DNA of 64,000 bases. Source: Gymnogyps californianus. Taxonomy: Eukaryota > Chordata > Aves > Accipitriformes > Cathartidae. Positions within the stretch are counted from its first letter, which is position 1. Every line of letters starts with the position of its first letter. Below are positions 1 to 13,600 of this stretch, piece by piece. The position numbers and the translations under genes are program-made. Location of the stretch: assembly GCF_018139145.2 (NCBI RefSeq), contig NC_059500.1, positions 24,595,437 through 24,659,436 on the forward strand, given 5' to 3'. The notes beneath the pieces were generated by a model that was not told the origin of the DNA, made no database searches, and worked only from the letters and a program-made list of their open reading frames with translations.

Positions 1-1395
1 AATAAGAGCAGTGATGGATGAAGTGTTTTGGAGAGTTTAACCACTGCTGTTCTGTTCCATGTAGCTGTTGTCTTGGCTGTGCAGAAGGAAGGCAAGATGC
101 AGAGGATGTAGTTTGATTAGGCCACCACTTTTTATTAATTCATTTGGGAACACAGCTTGGCAATAAAACACAGACTGCAGATTGTTGTACTTTCCGTGGC
201 CAGTCCATCCTCATTGGAGAAGCTTCTGCTAGCCAGTGCCGGGCGGGTGATGGACCCTTGCTCTAAGGCGGGATGGGGAGCTGTCTCATCTGTTTGTACC
301 CTCTTGTCCCCTTTCTGTTTTCCTTAGGAGTGTTTTTGCCTAAGTTTCTTTCAAATTCTCGTTTGCCAGGATATTTGACCTCTTTATAGGATGAGTACTC
401 GTGTTGACTGTGTGGGTAATACAGCTTACTACGTTATATTCACCTGAACTGAATCTTTGTATTCATATAGAACCCTGACTTGCTGTGATGAAAGTGAAAT
501 TCATCTCACCAGGCTTCCTAGCTCCCTCTCTCCCTTCCTGCGCAAGAAAAGCCTTCAAAGAAAAACATGATTAGCATTGTGCCTGTTGCCAGTCCTAAAA
601 AAAAAATAAATCTTTCCTGCTGATTCATTTTTGCTTCTAGATAGGTGCTCCTTGAATGTGATAAAAGAGATGTCTCACACATTTTGCAGTGGTCAGCTGT
701 CCTCCTCCCTTTCTATTTTGTCTCAGTTATGTTCTCCATTCCCTCCTGTCTTTCGGTCTAGATGATGTAAGGAGATATCAAAGGACCCATGATCTCCTTT
801 TCTTCCTACTCACAAGACAAAGCCTTGCCCTCTGCATTTAAGATTACGGAAATGACAGTGTATCTATCTCATTATTGTAAAGCATATTGGGATATTTTGA
901 ATATGAAAGGAGCTGTATAAAAGCAAATTCTGTTTACTCTCCTCAGATGGGAATAGGATTGTCTTGTTACTGCACTGGTCCTTTACCTAGGAAGGAGAAG
1001 TGCTTGACACCGCACTAATAACAATGAGTTTGCACTGTGCTTTGCTTGCACCCTCTAGCAGCACTATAGCAGGAAGAAACCCAGTCTTCAAGGGTGGGTA
1101 GGAGAAGTTGAAACAAGGATGGGAATTACCTGAAATATGAATATACTATTGATGAGAAGCTTCAAGTACAGTGCCTTAAAGCTAGCAAAAGCATTGTTTT
1201 TCAAGCTTATAGAGAGCAGTACTATTTAAAAGCCAGAAAAGGTGACTTTTGATAAGTAGGTAACACATTATTATAAATTGCTGTGGAGCAATGTGATTGA
1301 ATTTTAGTTAACCAGGATTTTCATTTCACTAGAGATGAGCCGATTTGGTGTGTAGAATACTTAAGAATATAAAATCTGTTAGGTTGAAGTAGATT
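1..1395. other. AT-rich non-coding DNA, no gene seen
   Basis: All frames are broken by frequent stops, and no splice-bounded open frame or RNA gene is recognisable. Short T and A runs occur (for example near 597-608). No transposable element could be recognised by eye. Intronic or intergenic single-copy DNA is the simplest reading. Confidence 0.6.
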
Positions 1396-1408
1396 CCCCC
1401 CCCCCCCC
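1396..1408. repeat. Poly(C) run, 13 bases
   Basis: An uninterrupted run of 13 C, followed within 20 bases by a long T-rich stretch (about 1417-1435). Homopolymers of this length are prone to sequencing and assembly length error. Confidence 0.9.
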
Positions 1409-1804
1409 GCAAACATTTTTTCCTTTTTTTTTTTCCTAATGAGAAGAATGCTCTATGTAAGTATTGTATGCTGATCACCAGATCCTGTTCAAGTTCCTTT
1501 ATCTGTTCTGAAGACAGAAATGCATAGTTGAGGCATTTGTAGTTGTGATACAGAAGAGGAAGGTTTATGTTTTTTTTTTTTTTCTGCAGTGAATCTGTTT
1601 TCCTTTGAACTAGTATTTTAAAGACATAACAGATTTACATCTTGTTAGTTTTCCAGTTTTAACCATTACTTATGTTTCCTTCTGTCCTGGAGTTTAAACC
1701 AACAGCTGGAAAATACATTTTACTGAAAACGACTGCATCACAAACACCAACTTGAAAAAGTTAAACGTCATTAGAAAGAATTTTTGTGTATGCCTTGAAT
1801 GCAA

Positions 1805-1984
1805 AGTGACTTTCAATAAAGCTAGTGTAAGGAAACAAGTAACCAGACTCTTGTCTAGGCCACTTTTCTTTTCTTTCCTTTTTTAATATCCTTCTCATTT
1901 GTGTGTATGCCTCCCTTCCTCCTTCCTCACCTAACACAACAATTTTAATATTATGATTGATATTTTACAGACAGGAAAATTCAG
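1805..1984 (+). repeat. Diverged direct repeat, copy A
   Basis: This segment matches 3764-3935 in the same orientation. The core 1891-1984 aligns without gaps to 3842-3935 with about 13 mismatches in 94 positions by hand count (about 86% identity). Shared blocks include CATTTGTGTGTATGCC, TTTTAATATTATGATTG and ATTTTACAG, plus CAGGAAAATTCAG. Upstream of the core the match is weaker and gapped, but GTGACTT, ACCA-ACT and GTCTA-GCCA remain in order. Similarity fades beyond 1985. It is either an old local duplication or two copies of an unidentified old interspersed repeat; the two cannot be separated by eye. Confidence 0.8.
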
Positions 1985-3763
1985 TTACTGCTTCTGCAAC
2001 AATCGGAACACTTCTCTGTTACATGAGCCATAAGATTTTTATTTTAACCTTAAAGCATGTGTATATGAGATAGCATAAAATGCCTGCATTTTGGAAGGGT
2101 TTATTGTTCAGACTGCAAAACGACCTATTGTTGTACGAATTATCCCTCTTCTACTTCTAAAATTTAGTGTAGAGTTGTTTCTTTGTACTTACCAAATCAA
2201 CTTTTCTAAATGATACTCATTTGTGAATTGACTGGCTTTTAGTAAAAAAGAATGACCAATCAAAATTGTAATGTATTTATGTGCTCTTTTTCTTCAGTCT
2301 CATGCTAAAAAAACCCAAAAATTGTGTTCCTTCACTACTGTAGCTGATAATTCAACTGTAACCATGAGTTTTTTAGAAAGCTTGTAAGTCTTTGTAGAGA
2401 TATGGTCTTACTTTTTTTTGTCTCTGTAATGCTGAGTTTGCCTGACAGCTCCATAATGCAGCTCTATTTTGTATGCTAACATTCTAACCAGCTGTTTTCC
2501 CATTTTAGCAGAAGTCAGTTTGAAAAACAGGTAGTTGTTGGTACTTACCACTGTGCACTGAGTTGCATTTGTTTTCTTCAAAATTTTGATTCTTTTATTC
2601 TGTGAACATTTATCTGAATTTTAAGTGAGTACAATAACGGTACCATATTAATGCAGAATACTCTCCTTCATATGCAGTCATGCCCACTGTTTCTCTTAGA
2701 AGTTCTACATTTATCTTTCCTCTTTTATAATAACAAAACTTTATGATGGACAAATATTATCACAAAATTGAATGGGTTTATTGCAATCTTTTTATTTTAT
2801 TTTTTTAAATCTAATTCTACCAGTGTTATCTTAAAAGAACTTAAAGAATTAAAATGTTGTAAGGGCTGGGAGGAGTTGAATTTCTTCAACACTCTCCTCA
2901 AGAATAGTGTTTTATTTTACAGTAGGAGTCTGCAAAAAACCAAAATCATACGAAGACCTATTAGGCATGTCTCCATGAAGACTGAAGCAATGGATGTGGG
3001 GGTAGGCAGCAACATAGAGTTACGTTGCCTAGCACACTGCTACCATTTACACCTTTCACATTGAAAAATACCTGCTTGAGAACAAAGGGAAGAAAACCCC
3101 TCATCATCTGTGCAGGTACTGATTTTCAGTTCAACTTCACTGTAATCAGTTTCCCGGTTTGATTGGTACAGCCTGTTTCCTATGGCAGTGCGGCCTTCTG
3201 ATGAATTAACTGAAATCACAAAACATGATAAAGAGCTGTTCTCCTAGAGCATGGGGTTTCTGCCCAGCTAGTCCATTGCTTTAGGTAGATTAAGCAGGGA
3301 TGTACACAGCCTCCTAACTGAACACAGTTCATGTGTCTTTGCCTCTGGGTTTTGGATTCAAAAAGGAGTTGAATTTCTTGTTCTTCTATATTTGTCTGTT
3401 ATCCAGATTCTGCATTGACTTGTTCATTTGTGACTAATGAGAAATGTAAAATTGAGGTTTAGCAGAACTAAACTTAACTTGGCTTGATTAGTCAGAAACA
3501 ATAGCAAACAATGGTACTGTAATTGGGCAACATAATTTCATTTCTTGACAATCCAATACTGGGTTTCATTGCTATATTTTCATTATAATGAGAGGATAAT
3601 TTAGGACGTGAAATTCAGGACAATATACAGGTGTATGTTTTTATTATGATACGTTTCAATTATTCTTGGGAAGGATTACTGGAATTGCTGCTTTTGCCCA
3701 CACTAAGGATATGCATATATATCCTGTATGTATATTTCATATTTCTATTGAAAAAAACAGTTG
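1985..3763. other. AT-rich non-coding DNA between the direct repeats
   Basis: No supported gene. The largest frame here (2768-3064, plus, 98 codons) has no recognisable domain and no matching splice context. No terminal TG/CA boundaries were found that would make the flanking repeats an LTR pair. Confidence 0.55.
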
Positions 3764-3935
3764 TGACTTACACCAATGAAATAAAAGCAGTTCTTACCAA
3801 ACTGTTATGTCTAAGCCAGTTTCCTTCTGTTTTTCTATATTCTTCACATTTGTGTGTATGCCTTACTTCCTTATTTCTCATCTAACATAAGAGTTTTAAT
3901 ATTATGATTGGCATTTTACAGCCAGGAAAATTCAG
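3764..3935 (+). repeat. Diverged direct repeat, copy B
   Basis: Partner of the 1805-1984 segment, about 1.95 kb away in the same orientation. The 94-base core 3842-3935 is about 86% identical and ungapped. An 84-codon frame overlaps it (3631-3885), but copy A does not preserve the same frame, so coding constraint is unlikely to explain the similarity. Confidence 0.8.
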
Positions 3936-6900
3936 GATGCATCAATGAAAGTTCTTTCTGAAGCATTAAAATTTGCTTCTTTATAGTATAGAGTCCACAA
4001 CATGCATGGGCATTTTCTTTTGCATAATTACTTATCCTATTGCAAAGTATTAGAATGGCTGTATGAAACAGGGCATAACAAGGTATGAACCCAACGGGTT
4101 CCTGAAGGTCTCCATTGTAGTTTATAGTCTCTTATCTGAACTAACAGTTCTATATCATTTCTGTAAACAGAACATGAAAATGCTTATTTAATCTCTGTGG
4201 ATGTTAGATGCAAGCCCAAATCATCCTTAAAAAGCAAATGCCTAGAGAGGATACTCAGTGGTTTGACACAAGGATTCTTGCTAAAAGCTGCAGTAACTCT
4301 GCCTCATGGAATTTCAAAATCGGCACATGTTTTACAACAATTTGTGCAGATAAGATTCGTGATATCTGGTCTAGCACACTGCCTTAATGGAGAATAAAGA
4401 AAACAATACAGATTCATATATATGTATATTTACGCATAAGAGTTAGTCTTATTAGTCACCTTTTTCAAAAAATGTCCTGAAATTCTGGTCTAATATCTGT
4501 AAAAATACTTCGAACATGTCATATAAGTGCCTGTCTGATCAGGCACCTCTCTGAAGTACAGGGACATTGTAGCATTTTAGAAAAGTATGAAATTGTGGAG
4601 GGCTGGTTTTATTTGTATTAATTAAGATACTGTGATGTTTGTGCTTAAAATAGTTTAAAGAAACTTATAATTTGTAATAGGCTCTGTCATGAATAGTCAG
4701 GAAACAGGTAGAAGTGATTTGATTTTTCAGCCTGATCTTTTACTTGAGCAGTCAACCTCTGACATACTGGGAAAAAAAATATTTATTTTCAGAAATGGAT
4801 TTTGCAAATATAACACCTCAAAATACGAAATTTATAATTTTCAGCTAGAGAACAGATGTATCATTTTATCCTTAGGGCCTTAGATGATAAATTATATTCA
4901 CTCATAGTATTTAAAAAAACAAATACATGAAATGGCTTTCAACTTTATTAGTGCAGAATTTTTTAATTCTGGCCTCTAGAATATTTTTTAAAACCCTATT
5001 TAAGTTATAGTAGTTTCTGAAGATATGCAAATTGCACATTCAACTTCAGTTTTGAGTGCATTTTTGTACTAAAATACAGCAATTGACCAGCTCATATTCT
5101 TCATTTTCCACAGCCTCCGTTTTCCAGATAGGTGTTCAATAATGCCTTTTCAACAGCTTGTCTAAATAATTGCTGAAATGAGAGAAAGCTTTCATTTATT
5201 TGGTGAATTATAAAACACACACACACAAATCCCTGCACTTCGGAAGGGTTAAAGCTTTTCATGAAGGTTAATAGAAAATAAAGAAGTGTAGCAATGTAGT
5301 GTTTGTTTGAAGAATTTGAGCCAAGGTGTCTATTTATCTCTAATGGAGGATGACAACGAAGGATTTAAGAAGTCATCCCACTTATTGTCTCCAACACAAA
5401 AACCTTCTGCCTGCATCTTTCAACTTGCTTCAACACTTCTGAAGAAGAAATGGGCAAACTGCTGAATTTTTATTAGTCAGCTTAACCTAATGAGATGAAA
5501 AGACCTTTTCAGAATTACAGGGGGAGAGATATGCATATACAGAGAAAACTGTTTTTGAATGCTTTCACATCTAGAAATTTTCTTCATACCAGCTGGGAAA
5601 AGGCAGACCTCAGTTTTGCTTCTGGCTCCCTCACCTGCCTTCCTCATTTCACTTTCCCACCTGATTTTAGATCTTCTGTAAGCATATATTCATGAGGTGT
5701 TCCCCCCGCTTCCCTACCCCATCAGGAACAAGTAAAAGGAAGACTTAATGTGGGTTTGGGGTGGAGATACCTTTGGGAACCGAGGCAAGAAAGCCTAAGC
5801 TGATAAAACGTGACTCTTCTGATGGGGGCCTTGTTTGGATAACTTGCCTCTTCTAAATTCTTCTTTTCCCTTCCCTCTCTCCCTTCAGCTCCCTCTCCTT
5901 TTCTCTCTCTTGTCAAGCCCACTTCATAAACGGTAGCAGCTGGAGATCTTTTTAGTGGCATTCAGGGATTACTGCCCTTCAGGATTTTAATAAGCCCCAC
6001 TGCCTGAAATGCCTGTGAGGGTGCTCTCTGAGACAATTACTATTCAGGGCTGGGATTGAGGGCCCTTCATGGCCCAGATGGCTGAGGGGCTGTGCACGGG
6101 CAGATAGCATTCCCCAAACAACAGATCACTGGAGCAAAGACGACCGTTTGTTTTTTTGGGTTGTTTTTTTTTTTTTTTGGGTGGTGGTGGTTGTTGGTTA
6201 GGATGAGGAGTGGGGAGAGGGAGAAAAGGAAGTGAATAAGGGGGTTCTATCACTTTGCAGCTAATCAAAGCTAAGTTTGCTCATCCTCCTATACATAACT
6301 GGATTTAAACTGTGACCTCTTAACAGCAATTTGAGGTTACATATCCCTATTCACTGTAAGGCAGCTGCTCTTTGTAATTTAAAAACACAATAACCCTGAT
6401 TATGAGGAGCATTTGTTAGCTGCCCCCACAGGAAGAAATAATCTGCAAAGGGCTAGAACGAGATCTCTTCTTACTTCAGTACTGGGAACAGAGGACAAAA
6501 ATTGCAGGCAGAACTAATTGGTAGCTGTGGATGTCTGGGACAGTCTGGAAAGTCTGGGAAGTACAGCTGATTAACAGAGGGCAAACGTTTAGTGAGAAGG
6601 AATTGCTCATTTAGGTTTGCTTTTACCTGCAGTATGGCATGGCTTCTAGGTGAAGCACATGGAAATGAAATGGTGGACTTCTGAAAAGACTTTTTCCTTG
6701 GATGAAATTTTAGCCACTGAAATAAGGGAAGTGCAGGGTTTCGGAGAGAAAGTTTGGAGTTATTTTTGCAAGGAGCACTCCTTAGTGACTTAAGTGGTTG
6801 CAAAGCTAATTTCAGTACAGCCAGAGCTTTTTGGTCTTGCAGTCCTGTGCAAAAAGTGGAAAATGTGGCTTATTAGCTGAACAGCTGTTCTCTGTCTGGA

Positions 6901-9900
6901 CGGACAGACATTAATTTTTTAATCCTTGGACCCCCTGATGGCAGAAAAACCAATTTGTGCCTCTTCACATTAAAGTTAATGTTTGTGATACAGAGCTCAG
7001 TTGCTGCCCATTTGCTTTTGACTTCTACAGTGAATATTTCATTCTTTTAAATCATATTTAATAAGAAAATAAAATGCATCATGTCATAAAAGAGATAAAT
7101 AGCCTTAAATAAAAAGCATACAGCTGGACTGTCTTATGGCTGAATAGTTTGGATGAATGGGGCTAATTCTGTAGTTATTGATCTTGAGGTTTCTTCTCCC
7201 ATACCCCAGTAAGCTGTAGCAAGTTAATTTGTGGAATGACTGAAACTCCGATTCAAACTTTAAAAAGAGTATTTGATTGCTCTCCGAGAAAAATAACAGA
7301 TATGAATTGGTGATAGAATTTTGCATGCTGATAATGTGTATGTAAACAGCTCTGCTTCATAAATGGTTGATTGCAAAGAATTACACCAAATTAAAGTAGG
7401 ATGATAATTTCTTACTCTAGAACGTGTGGTGATGGCTAGCGCACAGAGATAGGTCTTCCTGTTTGTTTTAACACTAGTGAACTCTTCCTCCTTCCTCTGA
7501 ATATTCAGACTTCTTGAGTAGCTGTGTTGAGGGATACCTCTGTGGTTAAGATATCATTGGTAACAGAAATAGTAATATAGGAAGACAGCTTACCTGAAGG
7601 TGATGTTTCGTTAGCCCCTTTCAAACTGATAAGTATGATTGCTTGGATATACTCCCATTCTGAAACTGAACGATCAGCTTTGTTTCTCTCCTGCAGTCCT
7701 ATCAGACCTTTTTTTCCCTCTGTACTTAAGTGTTACTAGGATAACAAAAAGAAATAAAACGTTCATACATCAGAGAGGACTTGACTTTAGTAATGGATGC
7801 AGGTTGCTGACATGTTAACAACTCTGGTATCAATGGCCAAGTGAGCCAGACGGTGCAACGCTTGCAGCAGTTTCTAAGTGTTACAGGTATTGAAACAAAT
7901 TCTGCTTGCCATACTTTGATGAGTAGGCTCATTGAAATAATTGGGATAATCATTAAAGTGGATAAGGTGAGTAAAATTTGTGCAGTTTAAGAAATAACAC
8001 CGTTTTACATATTTGAGTCCTCAAATTCACTTTGCATGAGAGACAGCATTATAAATTAGAACAATTTATTTAACATTGAAACTTGAGTCTTCTGTTCAAT
8101 TTGAGTTGATAAGACTGGAAAACTTCATCTAGAGATTACTTCTGTATATATAAACAGTGCTTCAAACAGCCTTGTATATGGTTTGACACTTCTGAGAACA
8201 TCCAGCGTATGTACTGCTGCATTTAAGCTATGGGTTGCAGGATGTGTAGTTTCATGCTGGAACATCTAGGCTTTTATTTTAATAATAGATACATGTGTAA
8301 TGTTACATATAATAGCAATTGTGCTGTTCAGGGACATCAGTGTGATTCACTGATTGTCCTAGAATTGGGTGAATATAAGACTGGACTAACAGTGTCATGA
8401 CAAATCAGGCTAAAACTTCAGCTAGGATGTGCAGAACTATTTAGAATAATAGTACAGTGTTTCTATGTGTCAATGTAACGTTAAAATTGTTTTATCGGCT
8501 GTTAGTTTTTATTATAGTTTTGGATCATTTCAAGATATTTCTGGTTTCTGATATGTGTGATTTATGTCAGGAATGGTGTATTTTCAGAAGGACTTCTGGT
8601 CTCTAAGTCAAGGCCATGTGCATCCCCTCACCTCTGAGCATTGCTGCAATGTCCAAATATTGATCAAAATAAATATTTAAGCTCCTATGTGATATTTCCT
8701 ATGTAAGACCTATGATTCCTCAGACTACGTTCGACATCTAGGTTCCTTCTCAATGTTCAAGGTTTTTGTGAATTTTTTTTTGGTCTCTTATTTTTTCCCA
8801 ATACTAGAATAGGTCTAATTTTTAATACCTTTAAGAGATTAATTTCTCACTCGCTGTTTTCTATCAGGATTCTTTGTCAATAGCAAAGAATGCTAGTGAT
8901 ACATGCAAGGACAGGACTTGAAAAACAGATGCCATATTTGAAGGCCTATTTGTAACGTATAAAAGCATATAGCACTGGAATATTTTTATTCCCTTTCTCC
9001 ATCTTCCAGCATGTTAGCCTTTTCACATTTTTTTATTTCAGTGTCAGCAGACAGCGTATGTGCAGTAATTTACCTGACAGTGTCTACTGCTGCCAGGTCT
9101 AGAAGCCTGATGGAGTCATGGAACAGCATTATAGTGCTTGTCATTCTAAATGTCATGGGCATTTAGCTAAGGGCTCCTACAGCCTGAAAGGATTCTCTCC
9201 AGTTTTTGTTTTAAAAAAGGTACAACCGTTAATTAGAATTTATGCATTTTTCCTAGTTAATAATATATGCCATGAAATAATTATTAGATCCTAGCATCAT
9301 AAAGGCAGTGTAAAAAATTGTTTTCCTTTCATTTACCAACAATGTTGACCGTCCTTTTGTGTGTTTTCCTATTTCCTCCTGAATAGTTTCAGAAATCACT
9401 GTGGAAATACTTCTAATAAGCTTAGATCAGCTAGATAAAATAAAAACAGTTAAAAGGTGGTTGATAGGCCACTACCATAATCTACAGATACTATTTGTGA
9501 ACTTAACCAGCAATTTTGAGTCTCCTTCTAGTGGATGTAATAGTTTAACATTCAAATATAAATTATTTTATTAACAGGTATTTCCTTCAACTATTGTTCT
9601 GTTAACTACAGAATCACATTCTGTAAGTGATAAAATATTAAGTAATTTCACTTCAGAACTTCTAAAATTTTGGATTTCTGTCTCATGTCTTTAATGAAGT
9701 CTGCGTTTTTAGATTTCTGTTAACGGAGAAGGGTGTTGCTATCTAAATGTCTCCGTGAGCATGTCCAGATCACGCTGTTCAAAGTGCTGTTCCACAACAC
9801 AATCTGATACAATGTAAATGGCCAATATTTTTAGGTGTCCTTTAGGGAAATGAGATGATAGTCTTAGTATGTGGGAAAATTAAGGCAATCCTAGAAATGT

Positions 9901-10031
9901 AGTGAAATTTAGCAGTTAATAGGAGTCTTTTTTGAAGCGTTCTATGGATATAGTTTCCCATTTGTATGTTAGGGTGGGTTTGTTAAATTAGCAGTATTTT
10001 TTCCATTTTGTGAATTAAACCCATTTCCTCA
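3936..10031. other. AT-rich non-coding DNA, no gene seen
   Basis: About 6 kb without a supportable gene. It contains an (AC)6 run at 5215-5226 and a 15-base T run at 6164-6178 followed by GGT repeats. Open frames stay at or below about 110 codons (largest 6471-6803, minus) and resemble no family. No CR1 or LTR ends were recognised. Confidence 0.55.
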
Positions 10032-10163
10032 TGAAATGTCGTGGTTTCACCCCAGCCAGCAGCTAAGGACCACGCAGCCGCTTCCCCCTTCCCCCTCCCA
10101 GTGGGGTGAGGAGGAGGAAAGAAAAAAAAAAAAAGTAAAACTCGTGGGTTGAGATAAGAGCAG

Positions 10164-10169
10164 TTTAAT
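10164..10169 (-). terminator. Poly(A) signal ATTAAA of LTR copy 1
   Basis: ATTAAA on the minus strand, about 200 bases downstream of the TATA box within the same LTR. The spacing fits U3-R-U5 order and supports the minus orientation. This is inferred from position; no transcript was examined. Confidence 0.45.
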
Positions 10170-10368
10170 AACTAAAGTAAAATATAATACTAACAATAGT
10201 AATAATGAAATAATAATAATAGTAATGAAAAGGAATATAACAAAAAAAGGAAGGGGGGAAAAAGAAAAAAAACCCAGTGATGCACAATGCAATTGCTCAC
10301 CACCCGCTGACCGATGCCCAGTTAGTTCCTGAGCTGCGATCCGCGCCTCCCGGCCAACTGCCCCCGTG

Positions 10369-10374
10369 TTTATA
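10369..10374 (-). promoter_or_regulatory. TATA box of LTR copy 1
   Basis: TATAAA on the minus strand in the context CCAGTATATAAACAC, about 265 bases into the LTR. This is a normal place for a U3 core promoter. The same motif is conserved in copy 2. Present activity is unknown. Confidence 0.6.
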
Positions 10375-10643
10375 TACTGGGCATGACGTTCCATGGTATG
10401 GAATACCCCTTTGGCTAGTTCAGGTCAGCTGCCCCGGCTCTGCTCCCTCCCAGCTTCTTGCACACCTGCTTGCTGGCAGCGCATGGGAAACTGAAGTCCT
10501 TAGCTTAAGATAAGCGCTACTAAGCAACAACTAAAACATCAGCGTGTTATCAACATTATTTTCACACTAAATCCAAAACACAGCACTGTACCAGCTACTA
10601 AAAAGAGAGTTAACTCTGTCCCAGCCGAAACCAGGACATGAAA

Positions 10644-13600
10644 AAAATGAGGAAAAGAATGACATGTACAAAGCTAGAGGGGAAAAATGTGTCAAAGAAC
10701 TCAGAGTAAAATGCCTCTGGTAACCAGTTGGGCCCTTGATATTGGGTCTGGTTATATGCATCAGTGAACAAAAGGCACTTAGTTGGTGTTTATTCACTCC
10801 AAGTGTCCCAAACAGTAAACAGGTATAAAAGTGTTCAGAAGTGTCCGCACGTCATTTCCTCACAACTTGCCATGACTCCCTGGCGCTTCTGGTTTTGTTG
10901 GATTATTAGTCTGTGAAGGAAGAGATAAAGCATTTCCTTGTATTGAATTTGAGCACGCTCTGTGCTTTGGGCTGAATGAAATATTAAAGGCTGTTTGTGA
11001 TCTCACAGATGAGTAGGGCAGGCAAACTTTCGCACGCACATGGAAGCGGGGGGGGAGTGGACTGAGGTGGAGGCATCCATAGAACCCCGAATTTAGGAGA
11101 TTTATTCATGGTTGCTGGTAGTATTTCCCTCCCACATGCAAGGACACTCCACCCACATGATTTTGAATGACTACTTTTAATTATTTTTGTAAGCATCTCT
11201 GGACCATATGTACTTCTTAATCCTTCCGTTGACTGTGGCTACTTAAACTGTTTCATAAACACAGTAAACATCACTAATCGTAATGAACTCTCCCAATCTA
11301 GCATTCCTGAAACCGTGGAACCTGCAAGACATGCTCCTGCAAATGAGAGGGTGTGGATGTACTGCTCTCGTTTTCATCAGTAGAACAGATTAATTACAGT
11401 TGGGAAGGAAAGCAATAAATGACAGAGTCCACTTGGGAAAGTAAAATACTTTGGGATGCTGTGGGGTGGTTAAAATGTAAAGGGTTAAGTGTAAGTCATC
11501 CATCTTTATTTCACATTTTTTGTAAATATGTATACTTGGTGTACATGCTTACATAATAGCATACTGTCATTACATATATAGTGAGCTGGTCAGAGAAGAA
11601 TTTCTATAGTGTTGACTAATATTCATAATACTATATAATACTACACAAATGGTAATTGTCCTATAGAGAGATGTTGTCCATGGCAATCCTTCTTGATTAA
11701 AATTACCTTACATGTTGGCTCACTGCTGAGACCTTTCATCCCATGGATGGCTGGTTTTACAAGTTTGGCCTTATCTGTCAGCCTGCCTGTGTGCAACCGA
11801 ACTGAAATGTATCTACATTACTTGTTGAGAAACTTTGTCTTAAGTGTAGGGAAGTCTCCCACTATGAGGTTGTCAGCTACCTAAGCCCTAAAATCCATGA
11901 TAATTACTGTGTCTATAAAATGCCCCTCATTATGGCACATGAAATGCTTGGCTGCAAAGAACTGCTGTGTGAAGATTGTGTGCTGCATACCAGTCAGCAT
12001 AAAATAAAACTCCTGGGTAAAAAATAAATAAATAGACATTATACTTGGTTTCATTTGCACATTTTTTGATGAAGGAGATTTCCAAGTTGTCTGGCAGTGG
12101 TACAGCAACAATTTCATGCATGCCACAGAGGGACTTACTGGCACTCCTACAGTCCGGTGTGCCCTTCTAGTCTGTTACAAATGAATGTGCTGGCCCTGGG
12201 AGAAAATGGTGCACAAGGAGTTAAGCAAGGCTGTTTGCCATCGATCAATACTGGAAAAAATATGCAGTAAGAACCTAGTAACCTTCCAAAGAAGTTGCTT
12301 TGAAATATTCATACAACAATAAAGGTGCAAATCCTTCTCTTTATTTGAAGGGAACTTAGCAAAGATGCATCTAACAGGAGGAAATATGAAAACACTTTTC
12401 CTCAATTACCAATCGTTAGCTCAAAGCAAGTAATGAAATTGTTTCAGAAAATAACTGCATGATTATTTATTGACTTTGGCCACATTGATTTGCTAAATCA
12501 TATGGATGCTATTAAGGTTTGCTGTTTTAAGCAACAACACCCACTGCCCCCCTTCACCCCTTTCTTTCAATTGACATGGTCAAATCCCAACACACTTTTG
12601 AAACCACAGTTTGAAAGACTGTGTATTTCAGTTACACATGTAATGGTTTCATATTTCTTAATTCTGTCCCCTTGGCCATCCCCCCCTGCCCCTTTGTATT
12701 TTGGAGTTTTTCTGTGTAGCATGACCCTCAGCTCAGATGTGAAACTATGAACTGTGTTATTGTATGTGCATTTTTGGTTCAAAACTCATTTAACTGGAGT
12801 GTGGACTATGTTTTTCAAGTGGAAACATTCCATGTATCCTACATTACAATGTCAAATTATTAGTGGATTTTCAAAGTAAACAAAAAATGTAATTTAAAGC
12901 CATCTGTCTCAATTGCAGGTTTTTTTAATAGTCCCCTGGTTGTTTTAAAACAGCATGTTAGAGCTGTCCCACATCTTATTACTGTGAAGGCTGGTGACAG
13001 AAATGCTGAATCATGCAAAGGATATTATGGAAAACTCGGAGCATACTTAAACTAATCCAGATATTGCAAACTTGTTCCTTAGCCATTTTTATCTGAGGAG
13101 GGCCCCATTTTGACCTTTACATATGCATTTTGAAGGAGGTATCAGGTGCTTGATCTTTGGCTGTTTGTGAGATACCTCTGAGTCACATACTAGGAACAAA
13201 ATTAAAATCTCTGAAATAGAAGCTGTAAAATTTGGTATCAGTGTCTAAGTGGCAGCACCGATGTACTCAACAGCCTAGCAGAGGAAAATGGAGTTTTTAT
13301 AGTTAATAGTACAAAATCAATTTTTCTAATACGGTGTTCCTTAAAAAGGCAGGTTTCTCTTCCACTCTTAAGTAGCCTAAGGTTGTTTTATAGCTGCCTT
13401 TTATAACTTTAACATTGCATTCCCTGCCTGAAAACTCATTTTTAACCTTTCCTTTGAATGAGTTAGAGGTGAGGCAGGCTATGTACTAGAGATTTAAACA
13501 GAGTTTGCCAACTTCTCTGGACCGTAGACTTTGAAATTTGCATCTTCTCACATGTGTGACTCTCAGAGATGCTCTTTTCTAATTAAGAAACTCTTTCTTT

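Larger units (their letters stand above)
10037..10638 (-). mobile_element. Solo LTR, ERVL-like, copy 1 (602 bp)
   Basis: A complete LTR bounded by TG...CA: on the minus strand it begins TGTCCTGGTTT and ends AAACCACGACA. It is flanked by an exact 5-bp target-site duplication, TGAAA (10032-10036 and 10639-10643). Orientation is set by a TATAAA box and a downstream ATTAAA signal, both on the minus strand. There is no internal gag-pol region, so this is a solo LTR left by recombination. Five-base duplications are typical of ERVL-class elements, so the class is an inference. It differs from the copy at 21,893 by roughly 4% substitutions by hand count, plus small indels in the A/G-rich part. Frames of 115 and 78 codons lying across it are spurious. 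Confidence 0.93.

Noticed and set aside
1805..3935. Direct repeats as two LTRs of one old provirus
   Set aside because: No TG/CA ends, target duplication, primer-binding site or viral frame was found between or around them.
2085..5250. Similar short strings CCTGCATTTTGGAAGGGTTT and CCTGCACTTCGGAAGGGTTA
   Set aside because: The resemblance is limited to about 20 bases and does not extend, so coincidence is likely.
10047..10513. Frames of 115 and 78 codons across LTR copy 1, with counterparts in copy 2
   Set aside because: They lie within a noncoding LTR, are not conserved in length between the copies and contain repeat-encoded low complexity.
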